The notes: a model not told the origin generated them from the sequence alone. A stretch of 64,000 nt of DNA from JANQPX01 sp039197065 (GCA_039197065.1 JBCCUL010000012.1:62001-126000); one strand, 5' to 3'; counted from the stretch's first letter, positions 34,937 through 44,449 are shown. A program made the numbers and translations.

Positions 34937-35356
34937 ATGCGGCAGGCGAGAGCAGGGCTCAAGGTCGGGACCAGAGGGCAGGGGTTCTACGAGATTACCG
35001 GCGAGATCAGGAACTTCGTCGCCGACCAGGCGATCCAGACCGGCCTATTGACCATCTTCCTACATCACACCTCCGCTTCCTTGATGATCCAGGAAAACGC
35101 TGACCCTACGGTTCAGGAGGATTTTCTGTCGTTTTTCAAACGCTTGGTGCCGGAAGATGGCCGGTCCTACAAACATGGCTATGAAGGCCCCGACGACATG
35201 CCCGCCCATATCAGATCGGCGCTGACCACGGTCCAGCTCTCGATACCCGTCAGCGTTGGCCGCCCCGATCTCGGCACCTGGCAGGGCGTCTACGTCGTCG
35301 AGCACCGCTATCAGCGCCACACGCGGCGCGTGACGCTGCACCTAATTGGCGAGTAG
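34937..35356 (+). CDS. yjbQ: YjbQ-family (UPF0047) protein
   Basis: From the ATG at 34937, six bases after GGAAAG, the protein is 139 residues, matching the E. coli YjbQ length. ATG codons at 34883 and 34931 are alternatives. Family signatures are IFLHHTSASLMIQENADPTVQEDFLSFF, the HGYEGPDDMPAHIRSAL metal-site histidines and the C-terminal LGTWQGVYVVEHR. E. coli YjbQ has a weak thiamine-phosphate synthase activity when overproduced; the physiological role is unknown. The histidines suggest a zinc site at the trimer interface. Confidence 0.9.
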   Translation: MRQARAGLKVGTRGQGFYEITGEIRNFVADQAIQTGLLTIFLHHTSASLMIQENADPTVQEDFLSFFKRLVPEDGRSYKHGYEGPDDMPAHIRSALTTVQLSIPVSVGRPDLGTWQGVYVVEHRYQRHTRRVTLHLIGE

Positions 35357-35380
35357 TGGCGACGCCTCACGGCGCTGACT

Positions 35381-36358
35381 TTAGAATGGAGACTCAAGAG
35401 CGTTGGCGTCTCGATTCCAACGCCAGATCGTGCCTTTGGTTATGTGTGTGCCGCCGAGCCAGCGATCGATGTTGTTGATCTCTGCATGATCCGCCTCGCC
35501 GGCTAGAACGGCGCGTCCGTTGTCTGTCAGGGTTATCACAGCGTCGAGATAGGCGCGTCGCGCATCGTCGGACTTGATCAGGCAAAAGTGTTCCGACAGG
35601 CCTTTAACGAGCGGTGAAGTGTTGAAAGCCATCTCCTCCAGGCAGCGCCAGAAGCTCAAATCGCCCATGAACACAGCTTCCTCCATCGCCTGAACGGTGC
35701 CGAACAGGTGTTTGGGCGGCTTTCCCTGTTGTTCGATGACGCTGATCATTTGGCGTTGGGTTCTTGAAAGGCCGCTCCGACTGTCCGGCAGATCTTCGAA
35801 CAGGCGTTTCAGCGCGGCTTTCATGTGGGGGAGAGCGGCGAGATTGCTATGCAGACGTCTGGCGAGTTCGACCGGTGTCGATTGCCGAAATGCCTGGAAG
35901 ATGTCAGCGGCCAGTTCCTTTTGATCAAGTGTAACGGGCTTGCGCAACACCTTTAAGGAGTGGAGCTTTTCCGGTGTCTGCTGACTTAGATAGTCGTCGG
36001 CCTGAACGAGTTGCACAGCCGCCGATCCAGCCTCGCGATGAAAAAAGTCGAGAATTTGAAGGAGCTGAAGCTGATCATAGAGATCATGTTCGAACCAGAG
36101 CGTGATCTCGTCATAATCCCGAAAGCGGCGGAGAGTCTGGTCGCGCTTCTTCGCGCCATCGGCGATCTCATTCCTTGGCATATTGAAAGCATCCGCCAGG
36201 AACGCCGACCGAATGACAGAGAGGCTCTCCAGATCCGGCATTGTCGGTACCGGCCCCTCATGCAGGACATCGCGCCATGGAAGGATGTCGGCATCGAATC
36301 CGGCCTTGCGCATGACATCGACCGTCGAATCGCCGTTGGTGATGATCAATTCCTTCAT
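35381..36358 (-). CDS. DUF1835 domain protein
   Basis: The start is the ATG at 36356-36358 (MKELIITNGDSTVDVMRKAG), five bases after GAGG, giving 325 residues. The N-terminal domain with LPWRDVLHEGPVPTMPDLESLS and ITLWFEHDLYDQLQLLQILDFF is the DUF1835 signature. The C-terminal part (LSRTQRQMISVIEQQGKPPKHLF, NIDRWLGGTHITKGTIWRWN) resembles the associated DUF3658-like extension. No function is known. It is convergent with yjbQ and divergent from the cupin gene. Confidence 0.82.
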   Translation of the reverse strand: MKELIITNGDSTVDVMRKAGFDADILPWRDVLHEGPVPTMPDLESLSVIRSAFLADAFNMPRNEIADGAKKRDQTLRRFRDYDEITLWFEHDLYDQLQLLQILDFFHREAGSAAVQLVQADDYLSQQTPEKLHSLKVLRKPVTLDQKELAADIFQAFRQSTPVELARRLHSNLAALPHMKAALKRLFEDLPDSRSGLSRTQRQMISVIEQQGKPPKHLFGTVQAMEEAVFMGDLSFWRCLEEMAFNTSPLVKGLSEHFCLIKSDDARRAYLDAVITLTDNGRAVLAGEADHAEINNIDRWLGGTHITKGTIWRWNRDANALESPF

Positions 36359-36487
36359 GTCGCCCTCAACTTCAATGGCTTGACGCCTCGATGCGGCGAT
36401 CATAGCTGGACCCGTCGCGATCAGCTGACTACATAGGCGGTGGACAATGCTCTTACTTTTTGCCCGATTGTCGTTCTCAGAGATCCA

Positions 36488-36504
36488 TTACCCGTAAACG
36501 GTAA
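36488..36504. promoter_or_regulatory. inverted repeat TTACC-N7-GGTAA upstream of cupin gene
   Basis: TTACC at 36488-36492 and GGTAA at 36500-36504 with a seven-base spacer form a compact dyad in the 203-base divergent region between the DUF1835 and cupin genes. Its size and symmetry are like an operator for a dimeric regulator. No regulator is identified nearby, so this is only a candidate. Confidence 0.35.
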
Positions 36505-36561
36505 GGTTATGTCAAAGCTGCTTAAAGGTCAGAAGCCTAGTTCAGGACAGGGTGCGCCGTT

Positions 36562-37020
36562 ATGGCGATAACACCGGCATGGCTCATCGAGCAGCTCGGT
36601 ATGCAGCCGCATCCCGAGGGTGGCCACTATGTCGAGACCTTTCGCGATGCGCCGTCAGGCGCTGAACGCGGTGCGCTTACCTGCATTCACTTTCTCCTTC
36701 AGGCGGGTGAGGTTTCGGCCTGGCACAGGATCGACGCGACCGAGATCTGGCATTTTGCGGCAGGCGACTCGCTTGTCCTGACCCTGTCCCCAGATGGCCA
36801 TGATGCCGAGGCGAAGCATCTTGGTCCTGATCTGACGGCGGGCCAGTCCGCGCATATTGTCATACCGCCATCTTGCTGGCAGACAGCCGAGACCCTCGGG
36901 CGCTGGACGTTGGTAAGCTGCATCGTTGCCCCGGCCTTCAGCTTCGAGGGTTTCGAACTGGCGTCGGCGGATTGGCGACCGATGCCGCGTGCTGCCGGTG
37001 GCAAACCGGATAAGATGTGA
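36562..37020 (+). CDS. DUF985 cupin-domain protein
   Basis: A 152-residue single-domain cupin of the DUF985 family. It begins with the family motif AWLIEQLGMQPHPEGGHYVETF, followed by TCIHFLLQAGEVSAWHRIDATEIWHFAAGDSL, where the histidines and glutamate form the cupin metal site, and then VIPPSCWQTAETLGRWTLVSC. Substrates of this family are not established; sugar-related epimerase-like folds are close relatives. The next gene starts with a GTG overlapping its stop (GTGA). Confidence 0.9.
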   Translation: MAITPAWLIEQLGMQPHPEGGHYVETFRDAPSGAERGALTCIHFLLQAGEVSAWHRIDATEIWHFAAGDSLVLTLSPDGHDAEAKHLGPDLTAGQSAHIVIPPSCWQTAETLGRWTLVSCIVAPAFSFEGFELASADWRPMPRAAGGKPDKM

Positions 37021-37454
37021 GGTTCTTCGTCATGCCGATCGCATTTTCCGGAACGTTCAGGTCTGCGGGGGCGTTCACGGCAATCATGGTATTGCTGACG
37101 GCAACTGGATGTATGAAGCGACCGAATGAGGAATCCGGCCTCGCATCGGCGATCAAGGAACACTACGCCGCTCATGCAACCGAGGAGGATGGAGCCTGTC
37201 GCCGCCCGAATATGGATACCATCCAGGAACACCGGCTGATCGACAGGTCTGCAGAGGGCCATGATGTGATGATGGTGCGCTACAGTTATTTCGACCGGCA
37301 TGCGGATATGGATGCGAATTGGGATAAGCTCGTCTATCTCAGCCAACCCTGCGGCGGCATCGCCGAACGTCGCTTCGTGCTTGCGAGGAGCCAGCTTAGT
37401 TATCGCGTGATGGCAATGGATGGCGAGCGCCGCGGTGGGGAAAGCAAGAACTGA
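37017..37454 (+). CDS. small predicted lipoprotein/exported protein of unknown function
   Basis: A 145-residue protein that I do not recognise. The start is a GTG overlapping the cupin stop; an ATG five codons later also fits. A hydrophobic N-terminal segment (AGAFTAIMVLLTATGC) ends in a cysteine, which could be a lipobox, though ATG-C is not the ideal form. Two further cysteines (GACRRP and SQPCGG) could form a disulfide in the mature part. It ends three bases before the DnaJ-like gene, so these genes are probably co-transcribed. Confidence 0.6.
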   Translation: MRFFVMPIAFSGTFRSAGAFTAIMVLLTATGCMKRPNEESGLASAIKEHYAAHATEEDGACRRPNMDTIQEHRLIDRSAEGHDVMMVRYSYFDRHADMDANWDKLVYLSQPCGGIAERRFVLARSQLSYRVMAMDGERRGGESKN

Positions 37455-37456
37455 CC

Positions 37457-38356
37457 ATGGCCGAAGATCTGTACAGCATTCTGGGCGTATCGCGTCAGGC
37501 CAGCCAGGACGACATCAAGCGCAGCTATCGAAAGCTCGCGAAGGAGCTGCATCCCGATCTCAATCCCGATGACGAAGTGGTCGCCGAGCGTTTCAAGAAG
37601 GTCAGTGCGGCGCATGCCATTCTGTCCGATCCGAAGAAGCGGGCGAGCTACGATCTCGGTGAGATCGACGATAGCGGTCAGGCGCGTCAGCGCTACGGCT
37701 CTTATCAGGATTTTGCCGGCGGTGGGCAGGGCGGCGCATTCGATGAGTCGACCCTCGAAGGCCTGTTTGCGGAGATGTTCGGGCGAGGGGGGCGGCAAGG
37801 ATTTCGCGCCGCCGAACGTGGCGACGATGCCGCCTACACGCTGAAGGTCGATTTTCTCGAAGCGGCCAAAGGAGCGAAGAAGCGTGTCATGATGGGCGAT
37901 GGGCGCACGCTCGACATCACGATACCCGCAGGCATTCAGGAAGGTCAGACCCTTCGTCTGCGCGGCAAAGGCAGGCCGGGCATTCGTGGCGGGCCATCAG
38001 GCGATGCGATGGTCGAGATCCAGATCAATCCGCACGCGCTCTTCGAGCGGCGTGATCGCGACATCCATATCGACCTGCCGATCAGTCTCGGTGAGGCGGT
38101 GCTCGGCGGCAAGATCGACGTGCCGACCATCGACGGTCCGGTCGCCATGACCGTGCCGAAGGGCGCCAACACAGGCACGACGCTTCGCTTGAAGGGACGG
38201 GGCATCGGCGGTCCCAAGGGTGGTGCCCGCGGCAATCAGTATGTTCGCCTGAACGTCACGTTACCGCCGACATCCGACGACGAACTCGAAGCCTTTCTCA
38301 AGCGCTGGTCCGCCGATCATCCCTACAATCCGAGAAGAGATCTGCCGTATCCTTGA
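37457..38356 (+). CDS. DnaJ-like co-chaperone (CbpA type, no zinc finger)
   Basis: A 299-residue J-domain protein. The J domain (about residues 4-68) has the HPD motif at 32-34 (AKELHPDLNPDD) needed to stimulate DnaK. A glycine-rich linker follows (YGSYQDFAGGGQGGAFDE), then the two C-terminal substrate-binding beta domains (DGRTLDITIPAGIQEGQTLRLRGKG, VPTIDGPVAMTVPKGANTGTTLRLKGRGI). There is no CxxCxGxG zinc-finger region, so it is of the CbpA/DjlA-like class B rather than DnaJ proper. Length is normal for CbpA. Confidence 0.92.
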   Translation: MAEDLYSILGVSRQASQDDIKRSYRKLAKELHPDLNPDDEVVAERFKKVSAAHAILSDPKKRASYDLGEIDDSGQARQRYGSYQDFAGGGQGGAFDESTLEGLFAEMFGRGGRQGFRAAERGDDAAYTLKVDFLEAAKGAKKRVMMGDGRTLDITIPAGIQEGQTLRLRGKGRPGIRGGPSGDAMVEIQINPHALFERRDRDIHIDLPISLGEAVLGGKIDVPTIDGPVAMTVPKGANTGTTLRLKGRGIGGPKGGARGNQYVRLNVTLPPTSDDELEAFLKRWSADHPYNPRRDLPYP

Positions 38357-38469
38357 GGCGAAGATATTCCCAACATAGGGGAGCGGCTCTCAGATTGTGA
38401 TCATGAGTGTCAAAGAGGCAGCCGACGCTGGCGGATCCATCTGATGGCGGCGCTTAGGAACTGATCAGC

Positions 38470-40056
38470 TCATTTCCAGAATGGCGGATGGTCGGTGAAG
38501 GCCTGCCAATTTTGGATGAGTTCCGGCTCAAGACTGGCGACGCCGCGTTCATGCCAGCCGATGACCATGCCAGCAGCCCCGCCGATGTCGCGTTTTCCTG
38601 TGCTGAGCGTCAATTCATTGAGCAGTGTTTCGGCCACCGCGAGATCGTTCAGGTGACCGAGGTCGTCCTGAAGCGCTTTCAGACTGTCGAGATAAGGTTT
38701 GACCGACTTCTTCTTGAAAAGAGGGGCAAAGAACTCGGCGGCATAGCGAAGCTTCTTGAGCAGGATTCGGACGTCATGACGGGCAGCAACCGGGAGATCG
38801 GCAAACCCTGCGCCGCGTGTCGTAGCCTTGCGATGCCGCTTGTCGAGAAGGTGGCTTGCGAAATCGGCAATCGGCTTGTTTGCGCGTTTTTCCTGCTTGG
38901 CGTCGCGTCCTATCTGCCAGCTGCGTCGTTCCAACCATTCGCCGATGCTCAGCATGGCGTTGTTGTAGTCTCTTCCCGACAGGCCCTTACGCATGGCGCG
39001 GTAGCTCGACAGGCGGCGGGTATTCACTTTTCTGTTGAGAGCGATGAGGGGCTTGTCATGGGGACGCGCGACCAGAACCGGCGCCAGAATATCGCTTTGA
39101 AACACGTCCCAATCTCGGGTGGAGCTGAGCGATTGTATCGCCATGCGCGCGGCGGGGCGCAGCCATTCCAGCTGGCTTGCCGGGATCAGTCCCTGAAAAA
39201 CCGAAAGCGCTGATCGAAGGCGTCTGATTCCGACCCGCATCTGATGCACGCCCTCGGGATCCCTACCGTCCATGGCGGCGGCCTGGTTGGCGAGCCACTG
39301 GTCGAAACAGCTCTTGAAGATGACCATCATCGCATCATCGACGCTGGTCGATAGGCTGAGCGGGGTTGACGAGGCTCGCTGCCAGGGCGGAGGCTCATCG
39401 GCGATGTGGTGGTAGGCACGGCTCGATTTGGAGCGCGTTTCAAGTCGAAGCGGCAGGCTTCCATGCAGCTCTTTGGCGATGCGATAGAGAGAATGGGGGG
39501 GACCCTCAAGCAGCTCGAGTTCGAGCTCGGCCACGGGTAGGGCGCCGGCTTCGGTCTTGATCTCGCCCAGGTCGAGAGCCGCTTCTATCCTGCTTACCGG
39601 CTCGTTCGGGGCGTTGGAGACGAGTTGGCAGACCCGGCGCTCGAAACGCGTGGTGAACAACCTTCTGAGCTTGCGCTTTCCGGTAGCCTTTCGAACCAGG
39701 CTGCGGGCTTCCTCAGGCAGCTTGTCGAGGCTCGGCTGGTCATCGCTAAGTGGTGCTTCCCACTCGCCGCGGCTCAGAAGGAGCGCTTGCGCATCATCAC
39801 CGGACTTAAGCGTTTGCTTATGCTCCTTACCCTTCTTTCTGATGCGCAGCGCCAGCCCCTGTTCGCGGAGCCGGTGATCCGCCGTATCGAAATAGCTGCT
39901 CTCCAGGCTGGACGTGGTTTCCCCTTCGAGAGGTCCAGGCGTTGTCAGGCATGCGTTGAAAGCCGTCTTCAGAGCCTCAGGTTCTCCGACCAAACGCAGC
40001 TCGACCTCATGATGACATGACTCGGACGCAGTCAGGCGGTTTCTCTCCCTACCCAT
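38470..40056 (-). CDS. CYTH and CHAD domain protein (polyphosphate/triphosphate-related)
   Basis: A 528-residue two-domain protein. Residues about 14-215 are the CYTH (triphosphate tunnel metalloenzyme) domain, with the entry motif HHEVELRLVG, SSYFDTADHRLREQGLALRIRKKG and HKQTLKSG. The canonical ExExK motif reads ExExR here. Residues about 235-520 are the helical, histidine/arginine-rich CHAD domain (EGVHQMRVGIRRLRSALSVF; RHDVRILLKKLRYAAEFF; LQDDLGHLNDLAVAE), which binds inorganic polyphosphate. E. coli YgiF, with the same architecture, hydrolyses inorganic triphosphate. The role here is inferred from architecture. Confidence 0.92.
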   Translation of the reverse strand: MGRERNRLTASESCHHEVELRLVGEPEALKTAFNACLTTPGPLEGETTSSLESSYFDTADHRLREQGLALRIRKKGKEHKQTLKSGDDAQALLLSRGEWEAPLSDDQPSLDKLPEEARSLVRKATGKRKLRRLFTTRFERRVCQLVSNAPNEPVSRIEAALDLGEIKTEAGALPVAELELELLEGPPHSLYRIAKELHGSLPLRLETRSKSSRAYHHIADEPPPWQRASSTPLSLSTSVDDAMMVIFKSCFDQWLANQAAAMDGRDPEGVHQMRVGIRRLRSALSVFQGLIPASQLEWLRPAARMAIQSLSSTRDWDVFQSDILAPVLVARPHDKPLIALNRKVNTRRLSSYRAMRKGLSGRDYNNAMLSIGEWLERRSWQIGRDAKQEKRANKPIADFASHLLDKRHRKATTRGAGFADLPVAARHDVRILLKKLRYAAEFFAPLFKKKSVKPYLDSLKALQDDLGHLNDLAVAETLLNELTLSTGKRDIGGAAGMVIGWHERGVASLEPELIQNWQAFTDHPPFWK

Positions 40057-40376
40057 GAAGATTCCACTATGTTTGCGGTTGATTTATTGTGAGCTTGCCG
40101 ATCGAAAAAACATGATCGCGACGATTCCTTCTGCTTGCAATATCCGAATAATAGAAAAGCCAAGGGAAGTATTTCCACTCGGGCCGCTATCGAATTTATT
40201 TGGATGCTCTGAGGATATTTTTCGCATAGCAGGCGGTTGTACGGATCACTTCCATCGACATCCGCGTTCTTGCCGACATGACAGAATCCGAGTCTTCTGG
40301 AAGAAGAGGATGCAATCGAACCGTCATGATCGATCGATAGGATCTGAGAACCATTAAAACCGAGTTGGGGGATCGT
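40057..40376. other. divergent intergenic region, no gene seen
   Basis: This 320-base gap separates the CYTH-CHAD gene and the glycerophosphodiesterase gene, which are transcribed away from each other, so it should hold both promoters. It is visibly richer in A and T than the flanking genes. I see no convincing reading frame and only one half of a possible Pho-box-like sequence near 40279. Confidence 0.5.
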
Positions 40377-41627
40377 ATGTTTGGTCGATATCGCAGTCGG
40401 GTCGTCGCCATGTTGGCGCTTGGCGTCGCATGCGGCGGAGAGCTCGCCTTGGCGGCGGGCGACGAGATCATCCAGCTGGGACCCCGGCCATTTTATCTGG
40501 TCGATCGCATGGCGGAAAGCGAGCTGAAGAACGCATTGCAGCAGTGCAAGGTCGGTCCGTTCCAACGTAGCGACTTTTCGATCGGTCACCGTGGCGCAGC
40601 TCTGCAGTTTCCGGAGCACACCAAGGAGTCCTATGTCGCTGCGGCGCTTCAAGGAGCTGGCATCCTGGAGTGCGATGTGACCTTCACCAAAGATCGCGAA
40701 TTGGTTTGCCGACATTCCCAATGCGATCTGCACACCACCACCAACATCCTGGCGATTCCGGACCTTGCCGCGAAATGCTCCGTGCCCTTTACGCCGGCTG
40801 ATCCTGAGAGCGGTACGGAAGCCAGCGCACGCTGCTGTACCAGCGATCTAACACTCAGCGAGTTCAAGCGGCTGAAAGGTAAGATGGACGGCGCCAATAA
40901 AGCAGCGGCTACGGTGTCCGAGTACCTGGGTGGGACACCCGGTTTCAGAACGGATTCCTATACTGATGCCGGAACGCTGCTGACCCATGCCGAGAGCATC
41001 GCGCTGTTCAAAGACCTCGGCACCGGTTTCACGCCTGAGCTGAAGTCACCGGATGTCGAGATGCCATTTGAAGGCGAGTACACCCAAGAGGCTTACGCCC
41101 AGCAGATGATCGATGAGTACAAGGCCGCAGGCGTCGATCCTCGTGAGGTGTTCGCCCAATCCTTCAATGCGGACGACGTCCTCTACTGGATCGCCAACGA
41201 ACCGGATTTCGGCGCGCAGGCGGTTTACTTAGATGGTCGCTACAGTGATGAACGCTTCGACGTGGCCGATCCGGCGAGTTGGTCGCCGAGCATGGATGAG
41301 CTCGCCGCCGACGGCATCAAGATCCTGGCGCCGCCTTTGTGGATGCTGGTGGCGCTCGATGATGACGGTGAAATCGTGCCGTCTGCCTATGCCGAGGCTG
41401 CCAAGTCTGCAGGTCTCGATCTTATCACCTGGACCCTGGAGCGCTCCGGCGTCCTCGCGCCTGAAGGTGGCGGCTGGTATTACCAGACCATTGCCAAGGC
41501 CATCGACAATGATGGTGACATGTATGAGCTTCTCGATGTGCTCGCCAAGGATGTGGGCGTCCGCGGCGTCTTCACCGACTGGCCGGCGACGGTCACCTAC
41601 TATGCCAATTGTTTTGGTCTCGAGTGA
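40377..41627 (+). CDS. periplasmic glycerophosphodiester phosphodiesterase
   Basis: A 416-residue protein starting at ATG 40377, five bases after GGGGG. It has a signal peptide (VVAMLALGVACGGELALAAG, cleavage about residue 28). The GDPD catalytic residues are in FSIGHRGAALQFPEHT (H71, R72) with ILECDVTFTKD (E98, D100) and ELVCRHSQCDL (H113). Extra cysteine-rich insertions (CDLHTTTN, CSVPF, ARCCTSD) and a long FTPELKSPDVEMP region are like exported GlpQ-type enzymes. It hydrolyses deacylated phospholipids to glycerol 3-phosphate and alcohol, supplying phosphate and carbon. Promoter control by phosphate is possible but not shown. Confidence 0.9.
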   Translation: MFGRYRSRVVAMLALGVACGGELALAAGDEIIQLGPRPFYLVDRMAESELKNALQQCKVGPFQRSDFSIGHRGAALQFPEHTKESYVAAALQGAGILECDVTFTKDRELVCRHSQCDLHTTTNILAIPDLAAKCSVPFTPADPESGTEASARCCTSDLTLSEFKRLKGKMDGANKAAATVSEYLGGTPGFRTDSYTDAGTLLTHAESIALFKDLGTGFTPELKSPDVEMPFEGEYTQEAYAQQMIDEYKAAGVDPREVFAQSFNADDVLYWIANEPDFGAQAVYLDGRYSDERFDVADPASWSPSMDELAADGIKILAPPLWMLVALDDDGEIVPSAYAEAAKSAGLDLITWTLERSGVLAPEGGGWYYQTIAKAIDNDGDMYELLDVLAKDVGVRGVFTDWPATVTYYANCFGLE

Positions 41628-41680
41628 TCTCGACGAACGGTTTTTATCATCGTCGATGATACGCCGCCTTAGAAGTCGCG

Positions 41681-44434
41681 CTAGCCGGTCCAGCCAAGGC
41701 CGGAGGCGATGCAACTCATGGACATAATGAGAGGCACGGCCAATTCCTCTCGCTCAGGCGCGTCATTTGGCAGATGGCGAAAATCTCGAAGCAGGCTCAC
41801 CTGCAGCTGATGCGTCCTGTCGAGCAGCGGACGGATCCGTTCGGTACGCGTGCGAAGGGCAGGGAAACGGCCGGCGAGCCCGTCGGTTTCGATGACGAGG
41901 CCGATCTGCTCTCGGGTGCGCTCATATTCCTCGCGGATGAGGCCGAGAATGGTGTCACCGGTTTTTGGATCGGCGACCAGAGAGGCGTAGTGTCCGGCGA
42001 TATCGAGATCGGCCATGAAGAGCGCCTTCTCGACTTCATCGATCACGAGGCGGAAGAGCTTCGAGCTTTGGAACATGCTGCGCAGCTGAGCCAAACCCGC
42101 CTCACCGCGTACATCGATGAAGGACTCCAACGCGCTGCCGAGACCGTACCAGCCGGTTATCAAGTGGCGGTTCTGTGACCAGGCGAACACCCAGGGGATC
42201 GCGCGAAGGTCGGAAAGGCCTTTGGCCCCGAATCGGCGAGCAGGCCGGGACCCGATCTTGAGGAGCGCCAGTTCCTCGACCGGGCTTGCCGCCTGAAAAT
42301 AGTCGATGAACGCCGGGCGCTCGACCAGGCCTGCATAGATGGCTTGCGACATGCCAGAGAGCGCCTCGAGCGCTTCGGTGACATCGGGTGCGTCCCTGAC
42401 TTCGTCGCCGTTTGTCGGCTGCAGCGTATGAGCGAGCACACTTGCGCTCATCAGTTCCAGCTGATGCAGTGCGGTGCCGCGATTGGCAAACTTCGAGGAG
42501 ACAACTTCGCCCTGCTCGGTCAGGCGCATGCGACCGTTGATGGTGCCGGCGGGCTGGGCGGCGATCGCGCGTCCCGTCGGCGCACCACCGCGGCTAACCG
42601 ACCCGCCGCGCCCATGAAAGAAGCGAACGCCGATGCCAAGCTCTTCTGCCGTCGCTACCAGCCGTTGCTGCGCTTTGGCCAGTTCCCAGGTGGAGGTTAA
42701 AAAGCCACCGTCCTTGTTGCTGTCGGAATAGCCGAGCATGATTTCGAGCATGTTGCCTTGTTCACGGATCGATCGGCGGACGATCGGCGTTGCCAGTAGC
42801 GCCTTGAGGATGCCGGCGCCCCGTCTCAGATCGTCGATGGTCTCGAAGAGCGGCACGACCTCGAGCGCGATCGGTCCGCTTGGATCGTCACCGATATGAA
42901 GCCCGACATATTTTGCAAGCAAGTAGACCGCGAGGATGTCGTCCGCCGATCCGGTCATGCTTAGGATGAAGGGGCCAAGTGCTTCCTGATCGGAACCGTG
43001 CTGCACCTCGCCGTACAAGTTGAGGAGCCTGGTGGTCTCGTGGGCCATGTCGGAGAGGTTACCCTCGGGCAGGGTCACATGGTGCTGCGCATGGAGTTCA
43101 GCCCGCAGCCGTTCGCCCCAGGGTTTGGAACCGTGCTCGGGCGCATCGCCCGCGGCAAGCGTCCAGACTTCCTGTAGAACTGAGTTGATGACCGTCGAGT
43201 TCTGACGGATGTCCAAGGAGACGGTTCGAAAACCGAAGGTCAGGACCTCGAGGCGAAGCGGTCGAAGGGATGACCGGGCCAAAGAGCCTGCGTTGATCTG
43301 TTCAAGTGCCTGTTCGGCGGCTTCGAGATCCTCAGCCAAATTGGACGGACGATGGTAGGGAATGGCGCTGCCGGCTTGATGCTCAGAGCCCATCCCGCCC
43401 TGGGGATCACCTGTCGCTATCAGCCTTCGATCGAGGGCACCGAGATATTGGCGGAAGAGTTCCGCCGGATTGCGCCCAGCCAGCCTGTCGCCCATGCCGG
43501 ACAAGCTGAGAGCATGGTCGACCCGGTGGCGAAAGGCGATCGGCAGATCTACGATATTGGTGCTGACGCTCAGATGACCGATCAGGTTAGCCAGGCGCAT
43601 GCGATAGCGATCGATGGCGGTCTGTCGATGAGCCGCGATGGCATCGCGCGTCACATCACAAGTGACGTTCGGGTTGCCATCGCGATCGCCGCCGATCCAA
43701 GACGAGAAGCGCATGAAGGGGTGAGGATCAAAGGCGCTCTCTGGAAAGTGGCGCATCAGTGCATCGTCGAGGCTTCGGTAGAGTTCCGTAACGCTATCGA
43801 AGAGGCTGTCGCGAAAGAAGTGCAGCCCCCATGTCACCTCCTGATCCACAGTGGGGCGCTCAAGCCGGATCTCGCCGGTCATCCACAAGAGATCAATCTC
43901 ATTGAAAAGATCGTCGATGAGATGATCGCGCTCTCGCGGGGTCCAGCGCTGGCTCTCGAGCTCGAAGAGCTTGCGGTAGATGCGGCGATGAATCTCCAGA
44001 ACCGTGACACGCTTTGCTTCAGTCGGATGAGCGGTCAGGGTCGGGCTGATGTCGAACGCGTTCAGAGCGGCATCGACAGCTGCCTCAGGCGCCGACTGCT
44101 TGGCGATTTGCGCGAGCGCATGAGAAAACGTGCCAACGACGCTATCCGGCCCGCCGGTTCTTTCCATGCTGCGCCGCGTGCGCATCGCAGCATTCTCCTC
44201 AGCGATGCGCAGGAGATGGAACCAGATGCTGGTCGCCTGCAGGACAGCGATCTTGGCAGAAGGAGCTAGCGCTTCGAGATTGCTTGTCGGATCAAAGATC
44301 TCCGGAACGTCAGGACAGCGCCGTTTGACGATCCGTGTGTAGTGTCCCTCAAAGAGATCGATGACGTCTTCGATATCGTCGAATTGACGATATCGGGGAT
44401 CGATCCCCTGAGATGGCGATCGATCGGCAGACAT
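41681..44434 (-). CDS. ppc: phosphoenolpyruvate carboxylase
   Basis: A 917-residue enzyme that carboxylates PEP to oxaloacetate. The catalytic histidine is H136 in TLTAHPTEAKRVT. The second signature is YSDSNKDGGFLTSTWEL and the glycine-rich loop is FHGRGGSVSRGGAP. The length is close to that of E. coli Ppc (883). It is the last gene of the run mtkA-mtkB-dehydrogenase-like-ppc, starting 15 bases after the previous stop. In serine-cycle methylotrophs Ppc provides the C3-to-C4 carboxylation that feeds malate and MtkAB, as this gene order suggests. Confidence 0.97.
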   Translation of the reverse strand: MSADRSPSQGIDPRYRQFDDIEDVIDLFEGHYTRIVKRRCPDVPEIFDPTSNLEALAPSAKIAVLQATSIWFHLLRIAEENAAMRTRRSMERTGGPDSVVGTFSHALAQIAKQSAPEAAVDAALNAFDISPTLTAHPTEAKRVTVLEIHRRIYRKLFELESQRWTPRERDHLIDDLFNEIDLLWMTGEIRLERPTVDQEVTWGLHFFRDSLFDSVTELYRSLDDALMRHFPESAFDPHPFMRFSSWIGGDRDGNPNVTCDVTRDAIAAHRQTAIDRYRMRLANLIGHLSVSTNIVDLPIAFRHRVDHALSLSGMGDRLAGRNPAELFRQYLGALDRRLIATGDPQGGMGSEHQAGSAIPYHRPSNLAEDLEAAEQALEQINAGSLARSSLRPLRLEVLTFGFRTVSLDIRQNSTVINSVLQEVWTLAAGDAPEHGSKPWGERLRAELHAQHHVTLPEGNLSDMAHETTRLLNLYGEVQHGSDQEALGPFILSMTGSADDILAVYLLAKYVGLHIGDDPSGPIALEVVPLFETIDDLRRGAGILKALLATPIVRRSIREQGNMLEIMLGYSDSNKDGGFLTSTWELAKAQQRLVATAEELGIGVRFFHGRGGSVSRGGAPTGRAIAAQPAGTINGRMRLTEQGEVVSSKFANRGTALHQLELMSASVLAHTLQPTNGDEVRDAPDVTEALEALSGMSQAIYAGLVERPAFIDYFQAASPVEELALLKIGSRPARRFGAKGLSDLRAIPWVFAWSQNRHLITGWYGLGSALESFIDVRGEAGLAQLRSMFQSSKLFRLVIDEVEKALFMADLDIAGHYASLVADPKTGDTILGLIREEYERTREQIGLVIETDGLAGRFPALRTRTERIRPLLDRTHQLQVSLLRDFRHLPNDAPEREELAVPLIMSMSCIASGLGWTG

Positions 44435-44449
44435 CGCATTCCTCCCCGC

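Noticed and set aside
40270..40300. Possible Pho box upstream of the glycerophosphodiesterase
   Set aside because: Only one CTGTCAT-like half site (on the minus strand) is present; the second half at the proper spacing is missing.
41646..41660. Palindrome ATCATCG-T-CGATGAT between convergent GDPD and ppc genes
   Set aside because: Looks like a terminator position, but the T-run lies before it on the plus strand and an A-run follows it on the minus strand; the one-base loop also disfavours an RNA hairpin.
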